This document shows, piece after piece, positions 7,674 to 14,015 of a DNA stretch of 14,070 nucleotides. The notes under the pieces are model-generated. The model was given only the letters and a program-made list of their open reading frames with translations. It had not been told where the DNA came from and ran no database searches. How positions within the stretch are numbered: position 1 is the first letter of the stretch; each line of letters starts with the position of its first letter. Source of the stretch: GCA-002841655 sp964446775 (GTDB lineage Bacteria > Patescibacteriota > Patescibacteriia > Patescibacteriales > UBA12465); NCBI GenBank assembly GCA_964446775.1, contig CAYURA010000023.1, positions 1 to 14,070 of the forward strand, written 5' to 3'. The position numbers and the translations under genes are program-made.

Positions 7674-9398
7674 ATGAAAATTATGAGAAAAGAAATTAAA
7701 CTATTAATCATTCTACCCTTAATGGCCCTGTTTCTAGGAGCTTGCACTAATTATAAAGTCAACCAGTATGTATCTTCTGATGGTTTTATTATTCTAGAAC
7801 ATGAAATAGATTTTGAAGAATTTATGAAATCTCGACCAACTGAAGCCATGAGTGCGGCTGAATTACAAGTATATCAAGATGCGATTGAAAAAACTGAGGC
7901 TGGAGAGTGGATAGGCTATGATATCTGTGAAGACTTTTTTGATGAACAACAAGGCAATGAGGATTATATTAGTTTAGGCTGTCAGCCAAAAATATATGGA
8001 GCTAAGATGATAAGTATCTTAAGGGCTGATGTTGCTGGCGAGGTAATTAATGAAGCTGATTTTTATACATATAATATTACAGGTCTTATTGATCTTCTAG
8101 ATTTATTTGGAAATACTGGTGACCCAGGAAATCGTGATACCCCTAGCCTTGATGATCTTAAAGTAGAATTTAATATATTTTTTGAAGGTGACATTATTCA
8201 TTCAGATATTGGAGATATTGATAATAATAAGTTAACTATTAACAATGAACAGTCGAAAAGTATTTCTGAAGGAAATCAATATTTTGCAAAAGCTAAGAAA
8301 ACAACCGTTAATAAGATCGATAGGGAAAGAATAATGAATTATAAAATTAATTTAGATGGATCGGGCTATCAAGAAATAATGTTGGTTAATTTAGCTAGCC
8401 TCGAGCCAAGTAAACAATGGGGCGCAACTAATGAGTCAATTAAAGCAGCCTATTGTAGCCAATATGAAGCAGATGAGTGTTTTATTAAAGATAATATTAT
8501 TTTTTTTCGACAGGAAATGGCGAAGTCAAGTTTAATGCCTGAGTCAATTGCAGGGTCAGAAGAATATAGGTTAAATATCATTGAGGCGCTAAGCTTTAAG
8601 TCGCTAACTGATGATAATAAAAAATCATGGCTTAGTAATAATGAATCTATTCTACTGACAACTATTATTTTACCAGGTAAAATTATCCAAGCTGATTTAG
8701 GTGTAATTAATGACAATCAGCTGACAATTAAAACTGAAGATTTGGCGAAGTTTAAATATGACTCAGCTATAGTATTCAGTGTTTCGAGTAAATCTCAGGA
8801 GCAAACTAAAGTAGAAGTAACAGATGAAGCTAAGATTAAATCCATTAAAGGGCCATTACTTAATAATTTAACAGGACAAATACTCTTAAGAGTAGAAGAA
8901 AATGGTGAGGCCTATTATATCAATCCTGTTAATCAAAATATTTTCTATCTTGGTCGGCCAGCTGATGCTTTTAGAGTAATGCGCGAACAAGGACTAGGTA
9001 TTACTAATTCAAATCTAGCTAAGATTCCAATCGCTGTTCCAACGCTTAAAGGTCAAGATAGTGACGGTGATGGTCTTAGCGATGATTTTGAATTAGCTCT
9101 TGGTTTAGATCCACATAAACAAGATAGTGATGGCGATGGTCATTTAGATATGATTGAATTAGCTAACGCTTATAATCCTCTTGGTCCAGGAAGACTCAAA
9201 TATGATCTTAATTTTGCTAAACAACAAGCAGGTAAAATACTATTACAGGTAGAGGGCAGGGGCGAAGCTTGGTACCTTAGTCCTAAGGATAATAAACGCT
9301 ATTTCTTAGGTAGGCCAGCTGATGCTTTTGCAGTCATGAGGAGTTTAGGCTTAGGTGTGGCTAATAGTAATTTTAGTCAGATTATGAAGTTTGATTAA
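7674..9398 (+). CDS. Lipoprotein with calcium-loop pair between two LGRPADAF modules
   Basis: A 574-residue exported lipoprotein: the signal peptide ends in the lipobox LGAC with Cys24 as the lipidation site. The N-terminal 390 residues are unrecognised, mixed alpha/beta; a weak resemblance to LppM-type lipoprotein domains (DGSGYQEI near 225) is a guess. The C-terminal part has two 51-residue copies of one module, at 401-451 and 520-570. Each has G-x-ILL-x-VE, GEA-x-Y, LGRPADAF, VMR and GLG signatures. Between them lie two calcium loops of thrombospondin type 3 style, starting at Asp462 and Asp484 (DSDGDG). The module is common in Patescibacteria secreted proteins, to my knowledge without a proven function. 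It is a single-gene unit ended by the hairpin at 9445-9478. An alternative ATG is at 7683. Confidence 0.85.
   Translation: MKIMRKEIKLLIILPLMALFLGACTNYKVNQYVSSDGFIILEHEIDFEEFMKSRPTEAMSAAELQVYQDAIEKTEAGEWIGYDICEDFFDEQQGNEDYISLGCQPKIYGAKMISILRADVAGEVINEADFYTYNITGLIDLLDLFGNTGDPGNRDTPSLDDLKVEFNIFFEGDIIHSDIGDIDNNKLTINNEQSKSISEGNQYFAKAKKTTVNKIDRERIMNYKINLDGSGYQEIMLVNLASLEPSKQWGATNESIKAAYCSQYEADECFIKDNIIFFRQEMAKSSLMPESIAGSEEYRLNIIEALSFKSLTDDNKKSWLSNNESILLTTIILPGKIIQADLGVINDNQLTIKTEDLAKFKYDSAIVFSVSSKSQEQTKVEVTDEAKIKSIKGPLLNNLTGQILLRVEENGEAYYINPVNQNIFYLGRPADAFRVMREQGLGITNSNLAKIPIAVPTLKGQDSDGDGLSDDFELALGLDPHKQDSDGDGHLDMIELANAYNPLGPGRLKYDLNFAKQQAGKILLQVEGRGEAWYLSPKDNKRYFLGRPADAFAVMRSLGLGVANSNFSQIMKFD
8874..9026 (+). 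repeat. Copy 1 of the 51-residue LGRPADAF module
   Basis: Encodes residues 401-451 of the lipoprotein. It aligns without gaps to the copy at 9231-9383 and shares LGRPADAF, VMR, GLG and NSN. The DNA has diverged, so this is an old domain duplication. Confidence 0.8.
9231..9383 (+). repeat. Copy 2 of the 51-residue LGRPADAF module
   Basis: Encodes residues 520-570, ending four residues before the C-terminus. It is closer to the usual form (GEAWY, RYFLGRPADAF) than copy 1. Confidence 0.8.
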
Positions 9399-9444
9399 TA
9401 TTTTTAGTTTATATTTAATATATTGTAATCAATTATAGCTATTT

Positions 9445-9478
9445 AATAGAGGGGGCTAATATAGTCTCCTCTATTTTT
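9445..9478 (+). terminator. Rho-independent terminator of the lipoprotein gene
   Basis: An 11-bp stem with two G-U pairs (9445-9455 with 9465-9475), a 9-nt loop, then TTTTT to 9478. Confidence 0.85.
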
Positions 9479-9681
9479 ATTTTAAATTAATTTTTTAAAT
9501 ATTCATTAACATAATCTTTCAGTTGTATATAATTAGAATTAGATGTAAATCTTATTAAGACAGCTCTTAATTTAAGGAAACGAGAATTATAATAGAAAAT
9601 AAAATTTTAAAAGCTTAGAAAAACTAAAAGTCAATTTTTTAATTTGTCAAGTTTTTAAAATGGATTTGAGCCTTGTAATCA
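9479..9681. other. AT-rich gene-free spacer
   Basis: No convincing gene, RNA or repeat was seen. The minus strand is open from 9606 to 9487 (39 codons) but lacks a usual start codon. Confidence 0.5.
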
Positions 9682-9710
9682 TTGGCATAATATATTGAGT
9701 GTGTTATAAT
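9682..9710 (+). promoter_or_regulatory. Near-consensus promoter upstream of the HU gene
   Basis: TTGGCA at 9682-9687, a 17-bp spacer, TATAAT at 9705-9710, and an extended -10 TG at 9702-9703. It is the best promoter in the window. Transcription from about 9717 gives a leader of about 185 nt to the HU start. TTGACA at 9853-9858 and TATACT at 9847-9852 are weaker alternatives nearer the gene. Confidence 0.75.
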
Positions 9711-9768
9711 ATAGTTGTAAGCAAGGTAGATTATAATAAAGCTAATTTTTTTGTCTATAAATAAAGGC

Positions 9769-9843
9769 TTTTAATCGGCTTAGTAAATAATTTATCTTTT
9801 GTTTATAAGTTTATTTATTTTAAAATGTTTTTTAATCGGCTTA
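9769..9843 (+). repeat. Pair of 14-bp direct repeats in the HU leader
   Basis: TTTTAATCGGCTTA occurs exactly at 9769-9782 and 9830-9843, 61 bp start to start, close to six helical turns. The GC core ATCGGC stands out in A/T-only surroundings. Possible protein-binding sites or remnants of a promoter-region duplication. Confidence 0.7.
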
Positions 9844-9854
9844 TTCTATACTTT

Positions 9855-9897
9855 GACAAACAATTACTTTGTCGTTCGTATTGGAGGCCCCATGTAA
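9855..9897 (+). promoter_or_regulatory. Hairpin, Shine-Dalgarno and start-stop codon pair before HU
   Basis: GACAAA (9855-9860) pairs with TTTGTC (9868-9873). GGAGG, the strongest Shine-Dalgarno in the window, is at 9883-9887. Four bases later comes ATG-TAA (9892-9897), a start directly followed by a stop, and the HU ATG is four bases further on. The Shine-Dalgarno is 14 bases from the HU ATG, long for direct initiation. Confidence 0.6.
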
Positions 9898-9901
9898 ACT
9901 T

Positions 9902-10183
9902 ATGTCAAAAATGACTAAGACTCAAATTGTAGCAGCTATGGCTGATACTACTGGTTTGAGCAAAAAAGATGTTGCTGCTTTCTTTGAGAGCTTCAACGAA
10001 TTAGCTTATAAGGAAGTTAAAAAGAATGGTGAGATGTTAGTGCCTGGATTTGGTAAATTAGTTAAAGCAAGACGCAAGGCTCGTGATGGCCGTAATCCTG
10101 CTACTGGTGAAACCATTAAAATCCCTGCTAAGACTGTAGTTAAATTCCGCCTTTCAAAAGCGGTTAAAGATGCAGTTCTTTAA
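9902..10183 (+). CDS. HU/IHF-family DNA-binding protein
   Basis: Small histone-like dimeric protein that bends and compacts DNA, 93 residues from this start. The N-terminal helices (MTKTQIVAAMADTTGLSKKD) match HU, and the DNA-binding arm is present in GFGKLVKARRKARDGRNPATGE, including the invariant NP pair that intercalates in DNA. The end PAKTVVKFRLSKAVKDAVL matches the HU C-terminus. A TTG at 9869 would add 11 unsupported residues; ATG 9911 aligns best with typical HU starts and is an alternative. The codon choice is richer in GC than its neighbours, as expected for high expression. It has its own promoter and terminator, so it is monocistronic. Confidence 0.93.
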   Translation: MSKMTKTQIVAAMADTTGLSKKDVAAFFESFNELAYKEVKKNGEMLVPGFGKLVKARRKARDGRNPATGETIKIPAKTVVKFRLSKAVKDAVL

Positions 10184-10210
10184 GGCTTGGATTTAAAATT
10201 TAAAGTTTAT

Positions 10211-10243
10211 AAAAAGACAGCCACGGAATCGGCTGTCTTTTTT
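10211..10243. terminator. Bidirectional terminator between HU and the HTH gene
   Basis: A 12-bp perfect stem (10211-10222 with 10231-10242) around an 8-nt loop. It has a T run on the plus strand to 10243 and a five-T run on the minus strand, fitting two convergent genes. Confidence 0.9.
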
Positions 10244-10265
10244 AAATTTATTTCGGTTAATATTC

Positions 10266-10526
10266 CTAATTTCGATCTTTTATAAAATATTGGCCGAGCC
10301 CTATTTCTCTAATCTTATTTTTCAATTTCTTATTCCGATGCATATACATTACTAGTGAGCCTAGCTCTATCTGATAGCGGTTTTTAATAATTTTATACTT
10401 AAGTAAGCTGCCAACCTGAAGACCACGTCTGATTGTCTTATCAGTTACCCCAGCTAATTTAGCAGCTTCGCTAACTGAGAGCCAGATGGGATGTTTGATG
10501 TTTATAGCTTTAAAATGATTAAACAT
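10266..10526 (-). CDS. Small helix-turn-helix DNA-binding protein
   Basis: An 86-residue protein of excisionase/MerR-like HTH type. SVSEAAKLAGVTDKTIRRGL at about 17-36 is a classic helix-turn-helix, with the wing following (KIIKNRYQIELGSLVMYM). The C-terminus is a short basic helix. There is no effector or catalytic domain, so it is likely a transcription factor or an architectural excisionase-like protein. TTGAG lies eight bases before the ATG as a weak Shine-Dalgarno. The upstream region carries repeated ACTTAAGTC/TAGACTTAA elements, suggesting autoregulation (inference). No integrase or att site is in the window, so an excision role is not supported. Confidence 0.8.
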   Translation of the reverse strand: MFNHFKAINIKHPIWLSVSEAAKLAGVTDKTIRRGLQVGSLLKYKIIKNRYQIELGSLVMYMHRNKKLKNKIREIGLGQYFIKDRN

Positions 10527-10536
10527 GTGTTTGACT

Positions 10537-10664
10537 CAAGTCTAGCTTAAATTAGAGTTAAGACTAATACTAATTTTATTAACAGAAAATATGCACTTAA
10601 GTCTAGATTATCCTAGACTTAAAGTCATTCTGAGCTAAATATATAATTAATTATCACTTAAGTC
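10537..10664. promoter_or_regulatory. Operator-like inverted repeat cluster upstream of the HTH gene
   Basis: A perfect 10-bp inverted repeat, TTAAGTCTAG at 10597-10606 and CTAGACTTAA at 10613-10622, with a 6-bp spacer. A related CAAGTCTAG is at 10537-10545, overlapping CTAGCTTAA at 10542-10550. CACTTAAGTC occurs at both 10594-10603 and 10655-10664. A T tract does not follow, so it is not a terminator. A binding site for the HTH protein is inferred. Confidence 0.6.
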
Positions 10665-10744
10665 AAGAAAGTAGTAGCGAGGACTAGCAAAGAGTTTTAA
10701 TCTTTAGACTAATTAATAGTTTGTTAGTTATAATAATATTTTAT

Positions 10745-10774
10745 AAAAAAACCGCTTCTTAATTTTGAAGCGGT
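10745..10774 (-). terminator. Terminator of the four-helix membrane protein gene
   Basis: Perfect 8-bp stem ACCGCTTC (10751-10758) with GAAGCGGT (10767-10774) and an 8-nt loop. On the minus strand it is followed by a run of T (complement of 10745-10750). It begins 31 bases past the stop. Confidence 0.85.
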
Positions 10775-10804
10775 CTTATCATCTAAGAATTTTTTATTCC
10801 AAGC

Positions 10805-11251
10805 CTAAACTTGGAACATTAAAATCACCATTGTTGCATAAAATGCCATTGATGACATGGCATAGAGAGCAGTCGATTTTTTCTTCTTAATGATATAGCC
10901 GTCAGCGAAGAATCCGCTGAGAAAGGCAAGTGCTCCCGGGAAGCAAGCAATTGTGAAGGAAGCAGCGACCACGAAGCTAAAAATGCTGGATGCTATTGGG
11001 GATAATATTATCACATCCTGGAAAGAAGAAAATTTATTTTTTATTCTTCTTATGAATAAAATATTTGACATCAACATCAATAATATTGATGAGACGCAAA
11101 AAAATATTATAAGTGAACTTCCTTCTTGGCCATTTCCTTCGGTCGAGGCATTAATTGCCTCAGCGTGCTCCATAGGAATTGAATATCCTGTTTTAGCAGC
11201 CATCATTATTGATACTGCTATTAGCAAAATCAAAAAAATAGTTTTTTTCAT
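10805..11251 (-). CDS. Small membrane protein with signal peptide, 148 residues
   Basis: Not recognised. An N-terminal signal-like segment (about 4-24, MKKTIFLILLIAVS then a possible AKT/GYS cleavage region) is followed by a short polar stretch (SIPMEHAEAINAS, GNGQEGSS). Three more hydrophobic helices come at about 47-67, 83-110 and 128-147, with basic loops RRIKNK and KKKK that place those loops in the cytoplasm. No catalytic motif was seen. The minus strand is chosen over an opposite-strand open frame because it has a matching promoter (11365-11393), a leader hairpin and a terminator. It lies downstream of the fibre locus but seems to be transcribed separately. Confidence 0.75.
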   Translation of the reverse strand: MKKTIFLILLIAVSIMMAAKTGYSIPMEHAEAINASTEGNGQEGSSLIIFFCVSSILLMLMSNILFIRRIKNKFSSFQDVIILSPIASSIFSFVVAASFTIACFPGALAFLSGFFADGYIIKKKKSTALYAMSSMAFYATMVILMFQV

Positions 11252-11274
11252 TTTTCAACTTTTTTTATCAAGAA

Positions 11275-11326
11275 TTAGGTTAGTTATTAAAGCTACTAGT
11301 ATTAATAGGCTTAATGACTAACCTAA
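11275..11326 (-). promoter_or_regulatory. 19-bp stem-loop in the leader of the membrane protein gene
   Basis: TTAGGTTAGT (11275-11284) pairs with ACTAACCTAA (11317-11326). Pairing continues inward through ATTAA/TTAAT and GC/GC with one bulge and two G-U pairs (given for the plus strand), leaving a 13-nt loop. No T run follows on the minus strand, so it is not a simple terminator. It ends 24 bases before the start codon. Confidence 0.65.
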
Positions 11327-11364
11327 GCTCAATTTATTTATTAATGTCCAGAGAATAACAATCA

Positions 11365-11393
11365 ACCGTATCATTTATTTTATTTTTTGTCAA
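11365..11393 (-). promoter_or_regulatory. Candidate promoter of the membrane protein gene
   Basis: On the minus strand, TTGACA (11393-11388), a 17-bp spacer, and TACGGT (11370-11365) with an extended TG one base before it. The predicted leader is about 107 nt and contains the stem-loop. Confidence 0.5.
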
Positions 11394-11527
11394 TATCAAT
11401 TAAGGTCTTTAATATAGCCTTATTACTACGTTTTTTTATATTACAGTCTGGAAATTAAAAAAACTAAAATAATAGCTTAATTAATTTAATATAAAAATAC
11501 TTTTCTAATTAATCAGTAATAATTATA

Positions 11528-12112
11528 TTATTTGTTTAAATCAATGAGATTTATTTTAATTTCCGTAGGCTGAACTTGTTTTTCTTGTTGTAATCGAATA
11601 ATTTTCATAATTTCCATGAAAACGATGATTGCGGTTGGGAAGAAAATGCAAAGTATATTACCAGCTAAAGATTTAGTGAATGAAATTATATTTCCAAGAT
11701 AGGGGATAATATAAATTACTTTACCAATTATTAAGCGTGGTTTGACAATTTGCCGGTCCATCACCTCATTAGCATCGCCTTTAGTGGTGTAGACATTACC
11801 ACCAATACCTGTGACCCGATGAGTAATAATCTCTTCATAACCTAAACTGTCGTCGTAATAGGTGATTATGTCACCTACTTCATAAATAGGGAATTGTTTA
11901 ACAATAGTTACGCTAGCTTTATCAATAGAGGGATTCATGGAATCAGAGATATTATTGGTAAAACTATAATAGGGGCTAAAAATATTTAGAGAAAATACTA
12001 CTATTACGGAGATAAAAATAAGGTAAATTATTTTAAAATAAAAATAAAATTTTGATTTGATAAATTTTTTAATTATTTCTGGCATAGTTTTAAAAAATTT
12101 GATTATTACCAC
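11528..12112 (-). CDS. SipW-type signal peptidase I, divergent second copy
   Basis: Membrane-bound S26B-family (ER/archaeal/SipW type) signal peptidase, 194 residues from GTG 12112. Catalytic Ser58 is in SDSMNPS (usual form SGSMEPS), His98 in THRV replaces the Lys of classical bacterial enzymes, and KGDAN at 111-115 with Asp119 supplies the acidic residue. A hydrophobic segment at about 27-45 precedes the active site and another at about 150-170 follows. The GTG start overlaps the upstream gene by 7 bases, implying coupling; ATG 12085 (residue 10) is the alternative. It is the last gene of the fibre locus and probably cleaves the TasA-like protein encoded just before it (inference). No strong terminator was found in the AT-rich 11400-11527 region. 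Confidence 0.85.
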   Translation of the reverse strand: MVIIKFFKTMPEIIKKFIKSKFYFYFKIIYLIFISVIVVFSLNIFSPYYSFTNNISDSMNPSIDKASVTIVKQFPIYEVGDIITYYDDSLGYEEIITHRVTGIGGNVYTTKGDANEVMDRQIVKPRLIIGKVIYIIPYLGNIISFTKSLAGNILCIFFPTAIIVFMEIMKIIRLQQEKQVQPTEIKINLIDLNK

Positions 12113-12687
12113 GATCCACTGCTAATGAGGTTATTAATTAAACGTTCAGCAAAGATCCCTTTATCTTCAGTTTGATTTTTATTATAAGTCCTAAAATTAA
12201 AGTTAAATTCACAAATCTTATTCATTAAGGCTGGGTCGCTATTATCAAGACTGATGAAAAAAATATAATCGGTCAGATCGTCTTTTACTAAGCGGGAATT
12301 AATGGCAGTAGATAATAGGGGGCCATTGTATAGAGCAAAAAAATTTCGGTCGAATATTTTTAAATTAAGGTTATTACATAAATAGTCATCGCCATTAAGC
12401 TTTTCCACTTTGAGGCGATAATTAAATTTCTTTTCATTATTTGTCATTAATCTGAGAGCTCCTAAATCAAAACCCCCAGGCCCAATCCCAGAAGAATGAA
12501 ATAATCTATTACTTATTTGATTATTAAGAGAGCTTTTTACAAAAAAATCTAAACTAATTGCAGTAATTCTATTAGCGGCCACGACCCTTTCGGCAAAAAT
12601 GTCAGCATCAGTATAATCGGTATGAACAAAAAAGACATAAGTTAACATGAGCAAGACTAGAATTGTTTTAATCCCTTGATTTAGCAT
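12106..12687 (-). CDS. TasA/camelysin-like exported protein, divergent
   Basis: A 193-residue secreted protein. The N-terminus has a hydrophobic signal (about 7-21), followed by DADIFAERVVAANRITAISLDF. This matches the D-x-E, N-R-I-T-A-x-x-LDF pattern that follows the cleavage site in TasA/camelysin proteins. GIGPGGFDLGALRL (68-80), two Cys (104 and 159) and the CEFNFNFRTYN ending suggest the usual beta-sandwich with one possible disulfide. It starts 20 bases inside the preceding peptidase gene and ends 7 bases inside the next one. This tight coupling strongly supports a substrate-peptidase partnership. The family call is from pattern and context; sequence divergence is high. Confidence 0.7.
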   Translation of the reverse strand: MLNQGIKTILVLLMLTYVFFVHTDYTDADIFAERVVAANRITAISLDFFVKSSLNNQISNRLFHSSGIGPGGFDLGALRLMTNNEKKFNYRLKVEKLNGDDYLCNNLNLKIFDRNFFALYNGPLLSTAINSRLVKDDLTDYIFFISLDNSDPALMNKICEFNFNFRTYNKNQTEDKGIFAERLINNLISSGSW

Positions 12688-13177
12688 TTTTTTTGATCTT
12701 TATTAACTCATCAAGAATAAAGATGATGGCTGGTACGACAATCAGAAGAATAAATCCCCGTTCAGATTTAATAAAAGCAATAGCATGGCCTAATTTTGGA
12801 ATTACTAAAAATACCTTACCTAAAATATCTTGATCAGTAATGAGATTTTCATCACCAGTTCGATTAGCATCTCCTTTAGTGGCATAGCTATTGAGACCTT
12901 TTAAGTCTTTTTCAACTGCAATAATGCGATGAGTTACTAATCTGTCTGAACTTTCTTTAAAAGTGATGACATCGTTAATAGTATAAGTGTCCTTGGCTTG
13001 AATAACAATAACATCGCCAGTCATAATTGACGGCTCCATTGAGCCTGATTGGACTAAATAGCTACGATAGCCGCCTAGAATACTAAAATTAGAACTAATA
13101 ATATAAACTGCTAAAATAGTTAATCCAGCCATAATTAACCATTTAGCTAGGTTAAGAACATATTTGAAAAAAATCAT
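12668..13177 (-). CDS. sipW: SipW-type signal peptidase I
   Basis: Membrane signal peptidase of the Ser-His type, 169 residues. A hydrophobic helix at about 10-28 is followed by catalytic Ser46 in QSGSMEPS, His83 in THRI, then TKGDAN (Asp103) and GDEN (Asp109). A C-terminal membrane helix (about 141-157) and a basic tail (KIKKNAKSRD) complete the family form. ATG 13177 is chosen; a TTG at 13210 would start inside a hairpin. In Bacillus, SipW processes TasA, and here the gene lies directly between two TasA-like genes. It overlaps the next gene by 20 bases. The canonical motifs make it the likely main enzyme of the locus. Confidence 0.9.
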   Translation of the reverse strand: MIFFKYVLNLAKWLIMAGLTILAVYIISSNFSILGGYRSYLVQSGSMEPSIMTGDVIVIQAKDTYTINDVITFKESSDRLVTHRIIAVEKDLKGLNSYATKGDANRTGDENLITDQDILGKVFLVIPKLGHAIAFIKSERGFILLIVVPAIIFILDELIKIKKNAKSRD

Positions 13178-13199
13178 GTAAATTTCTAATACTAATACT

Positions 13200-13229
13200 A
13201 AATAGGGCAACTATAATGTTGCCCTATTT
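13200..13229 (-). terminator. Intercistronic hairpin between the first TasA-like gene and sipW
   Basis: Perfect 12-bp stem (13200-13211 with 13218-13229) and a 6-nt loop. On the minus strand it is followed by TTTAGTATTAGTATT, only moderately U-rich. It may act as a partial terminator giving more fibre protein than peptidase, or as an RNA-stabilising end. Confidence 0.65.
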
Positions 13230-13275
13230 CATATAATGTAATTAATTAAAATCGTTTAATTTATTAAATAATAAA

Positions 13276-13899
13276 TTAGTTTTCTGGGGTAGGGCCATCA
13301 ATTTGTTGGATTAGACGAAAGTCAATGTCAAATTTGACATCGTCACTCTGAATCTCATTGCCATAAGAGTTTTCATCTGCTGACCAGTAGGCAGTTACTT
13401 CTCTAGTCTCATCAGCGGCCAAGACAATGGCTGGTAAATTAGCCCAATCAGTACCAATTTTAGCCATTTGATCGGTAGCTAAAGTGGACTGTACTTGGTC
13501 TTCACCATCTAAAGCTATTTTTAATAGGACTGCATTACCTAAGTCGCCTTCTTTATCTTCCTCTTCACATCTTGGATCAGCAATTTTTTCTTGATCATTA
13601 CAACCATTTTCATTGTTTACTACGTTTTGTATTCTGATTAATAGGCGGCCAGGTAAGGAACCAGTATTTCTAACAGTCCAGGTTTTGCTACCACTGATAT
13701 TAGCGTTGTCTCCTAAGTTTTCAATTACAAATGGTTCAAGATTTTTGCCATTTGAGTTGACACTAAGGTCTAAGGTGCCAGCTGCAAAACGGTTAGCACT
13801 GGTAGTCCTGCTAGCAGTAAAATATGCATAGGTTCCAGCGCCAGCTAAAGCAATCACTAAAGCGATTAGCGAGATGGAATACCAAACTTTTTTATTCAT
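13276..13899 (-). CDS. TasA/camelysin-family surface fibre protein
   Basis: A 207-residue exported protein. The signal region (about 5-27) ends in GAGTYAYFTAS and is followed by ANRFAAGTLDLSV, the hallmark of TasA/camelysin proteins processed by SipW-type peptidases. The rest fits a beta-sandwich: GSKTWTVRNTGSLPGRLLIRI strands, a C100-C111 pair inside an acidic loop (a possible disulfide), and a late YWSADENSYGNEIQSDDVKFDIDFRL strand region. TasA forms extracellular fibres in Bacillus; whether this copy has fibre or peptidase (camelysin) activity cannot be told, and no HExxH zinc-protease motif is visible. It is the first gene of the locus, with a strong promoter and an 80-nt leader. No Shine-Dalgarno was found. 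Confidence 0.85.
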   Translation of the reverse strand: MNKKVWYSISLIALVIALAGAGTYAYFTASRTTSANRFAAGTLDLSVNSNGKNLEPFVIENLGDNANISGSKTWTVRNTGSLPGRLLIRIQNVVNNENGCNDQEKIADPRCEEEDKEGDLGNAVLLKIALDGEDQVQSTLATDQMAKIGTDWANLPAIVLAADETREVTAYWSADENSYGNEIQSDDVKFDIDFRLIQQIDGPTPEN

Positions 13900-13986
13900 A
13901 ATTTTTAAAAATTGTCTAAAAAAGAAATCTATTTTTAAATAAATAGACTTTTATAGATTAGATAGTTAATTAACTAATATGCTTAT

Positions 13987-14015
13987 ATTTTATCTTATCC
14001 ACTAAATAGTGTCAA
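13987..14015 (-). promoter_or_regulatory. Promoter of the TasA-SipW locus
   Basis: On the minus strand, TTGACA (14015-14010), a 17-bp spacer and TAAAAT (13992-13987). The start is near 13980, giving an AT-rich leader of about 80 nt with a 7-bp hairpin at 13928-13947. Confidence 0.7.

Noticed and set aside
9487..9606. Minus-strand open stretch of 39 codons in the spacer before HU
   Set aside because: It has no ATG, GTG or TTG start and lies in A/T-rich DNA where such stretches occur by chance; at most a decayed fragment.
10266..10526. Excisionase of an integrated element
   Set aside because: Only the HTH fold supports it; no integrase, direct-repeat att sites or tRNA were found nearby.
10591..10638. 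Plus-strand 15-codon ATG frame across the operator region
   Set aside because: Very short, with no Shine-Dalgarno, and its sequence is explained by the inverted repeat.
10953..11321. Plus-strand 122-codon frame opposite the four-helix membrane protein
   Set aside because: The opposite strand has signal peptide, membrane helices, promoter and terminator; this frame crosses the leader hairpin and is a shadow.
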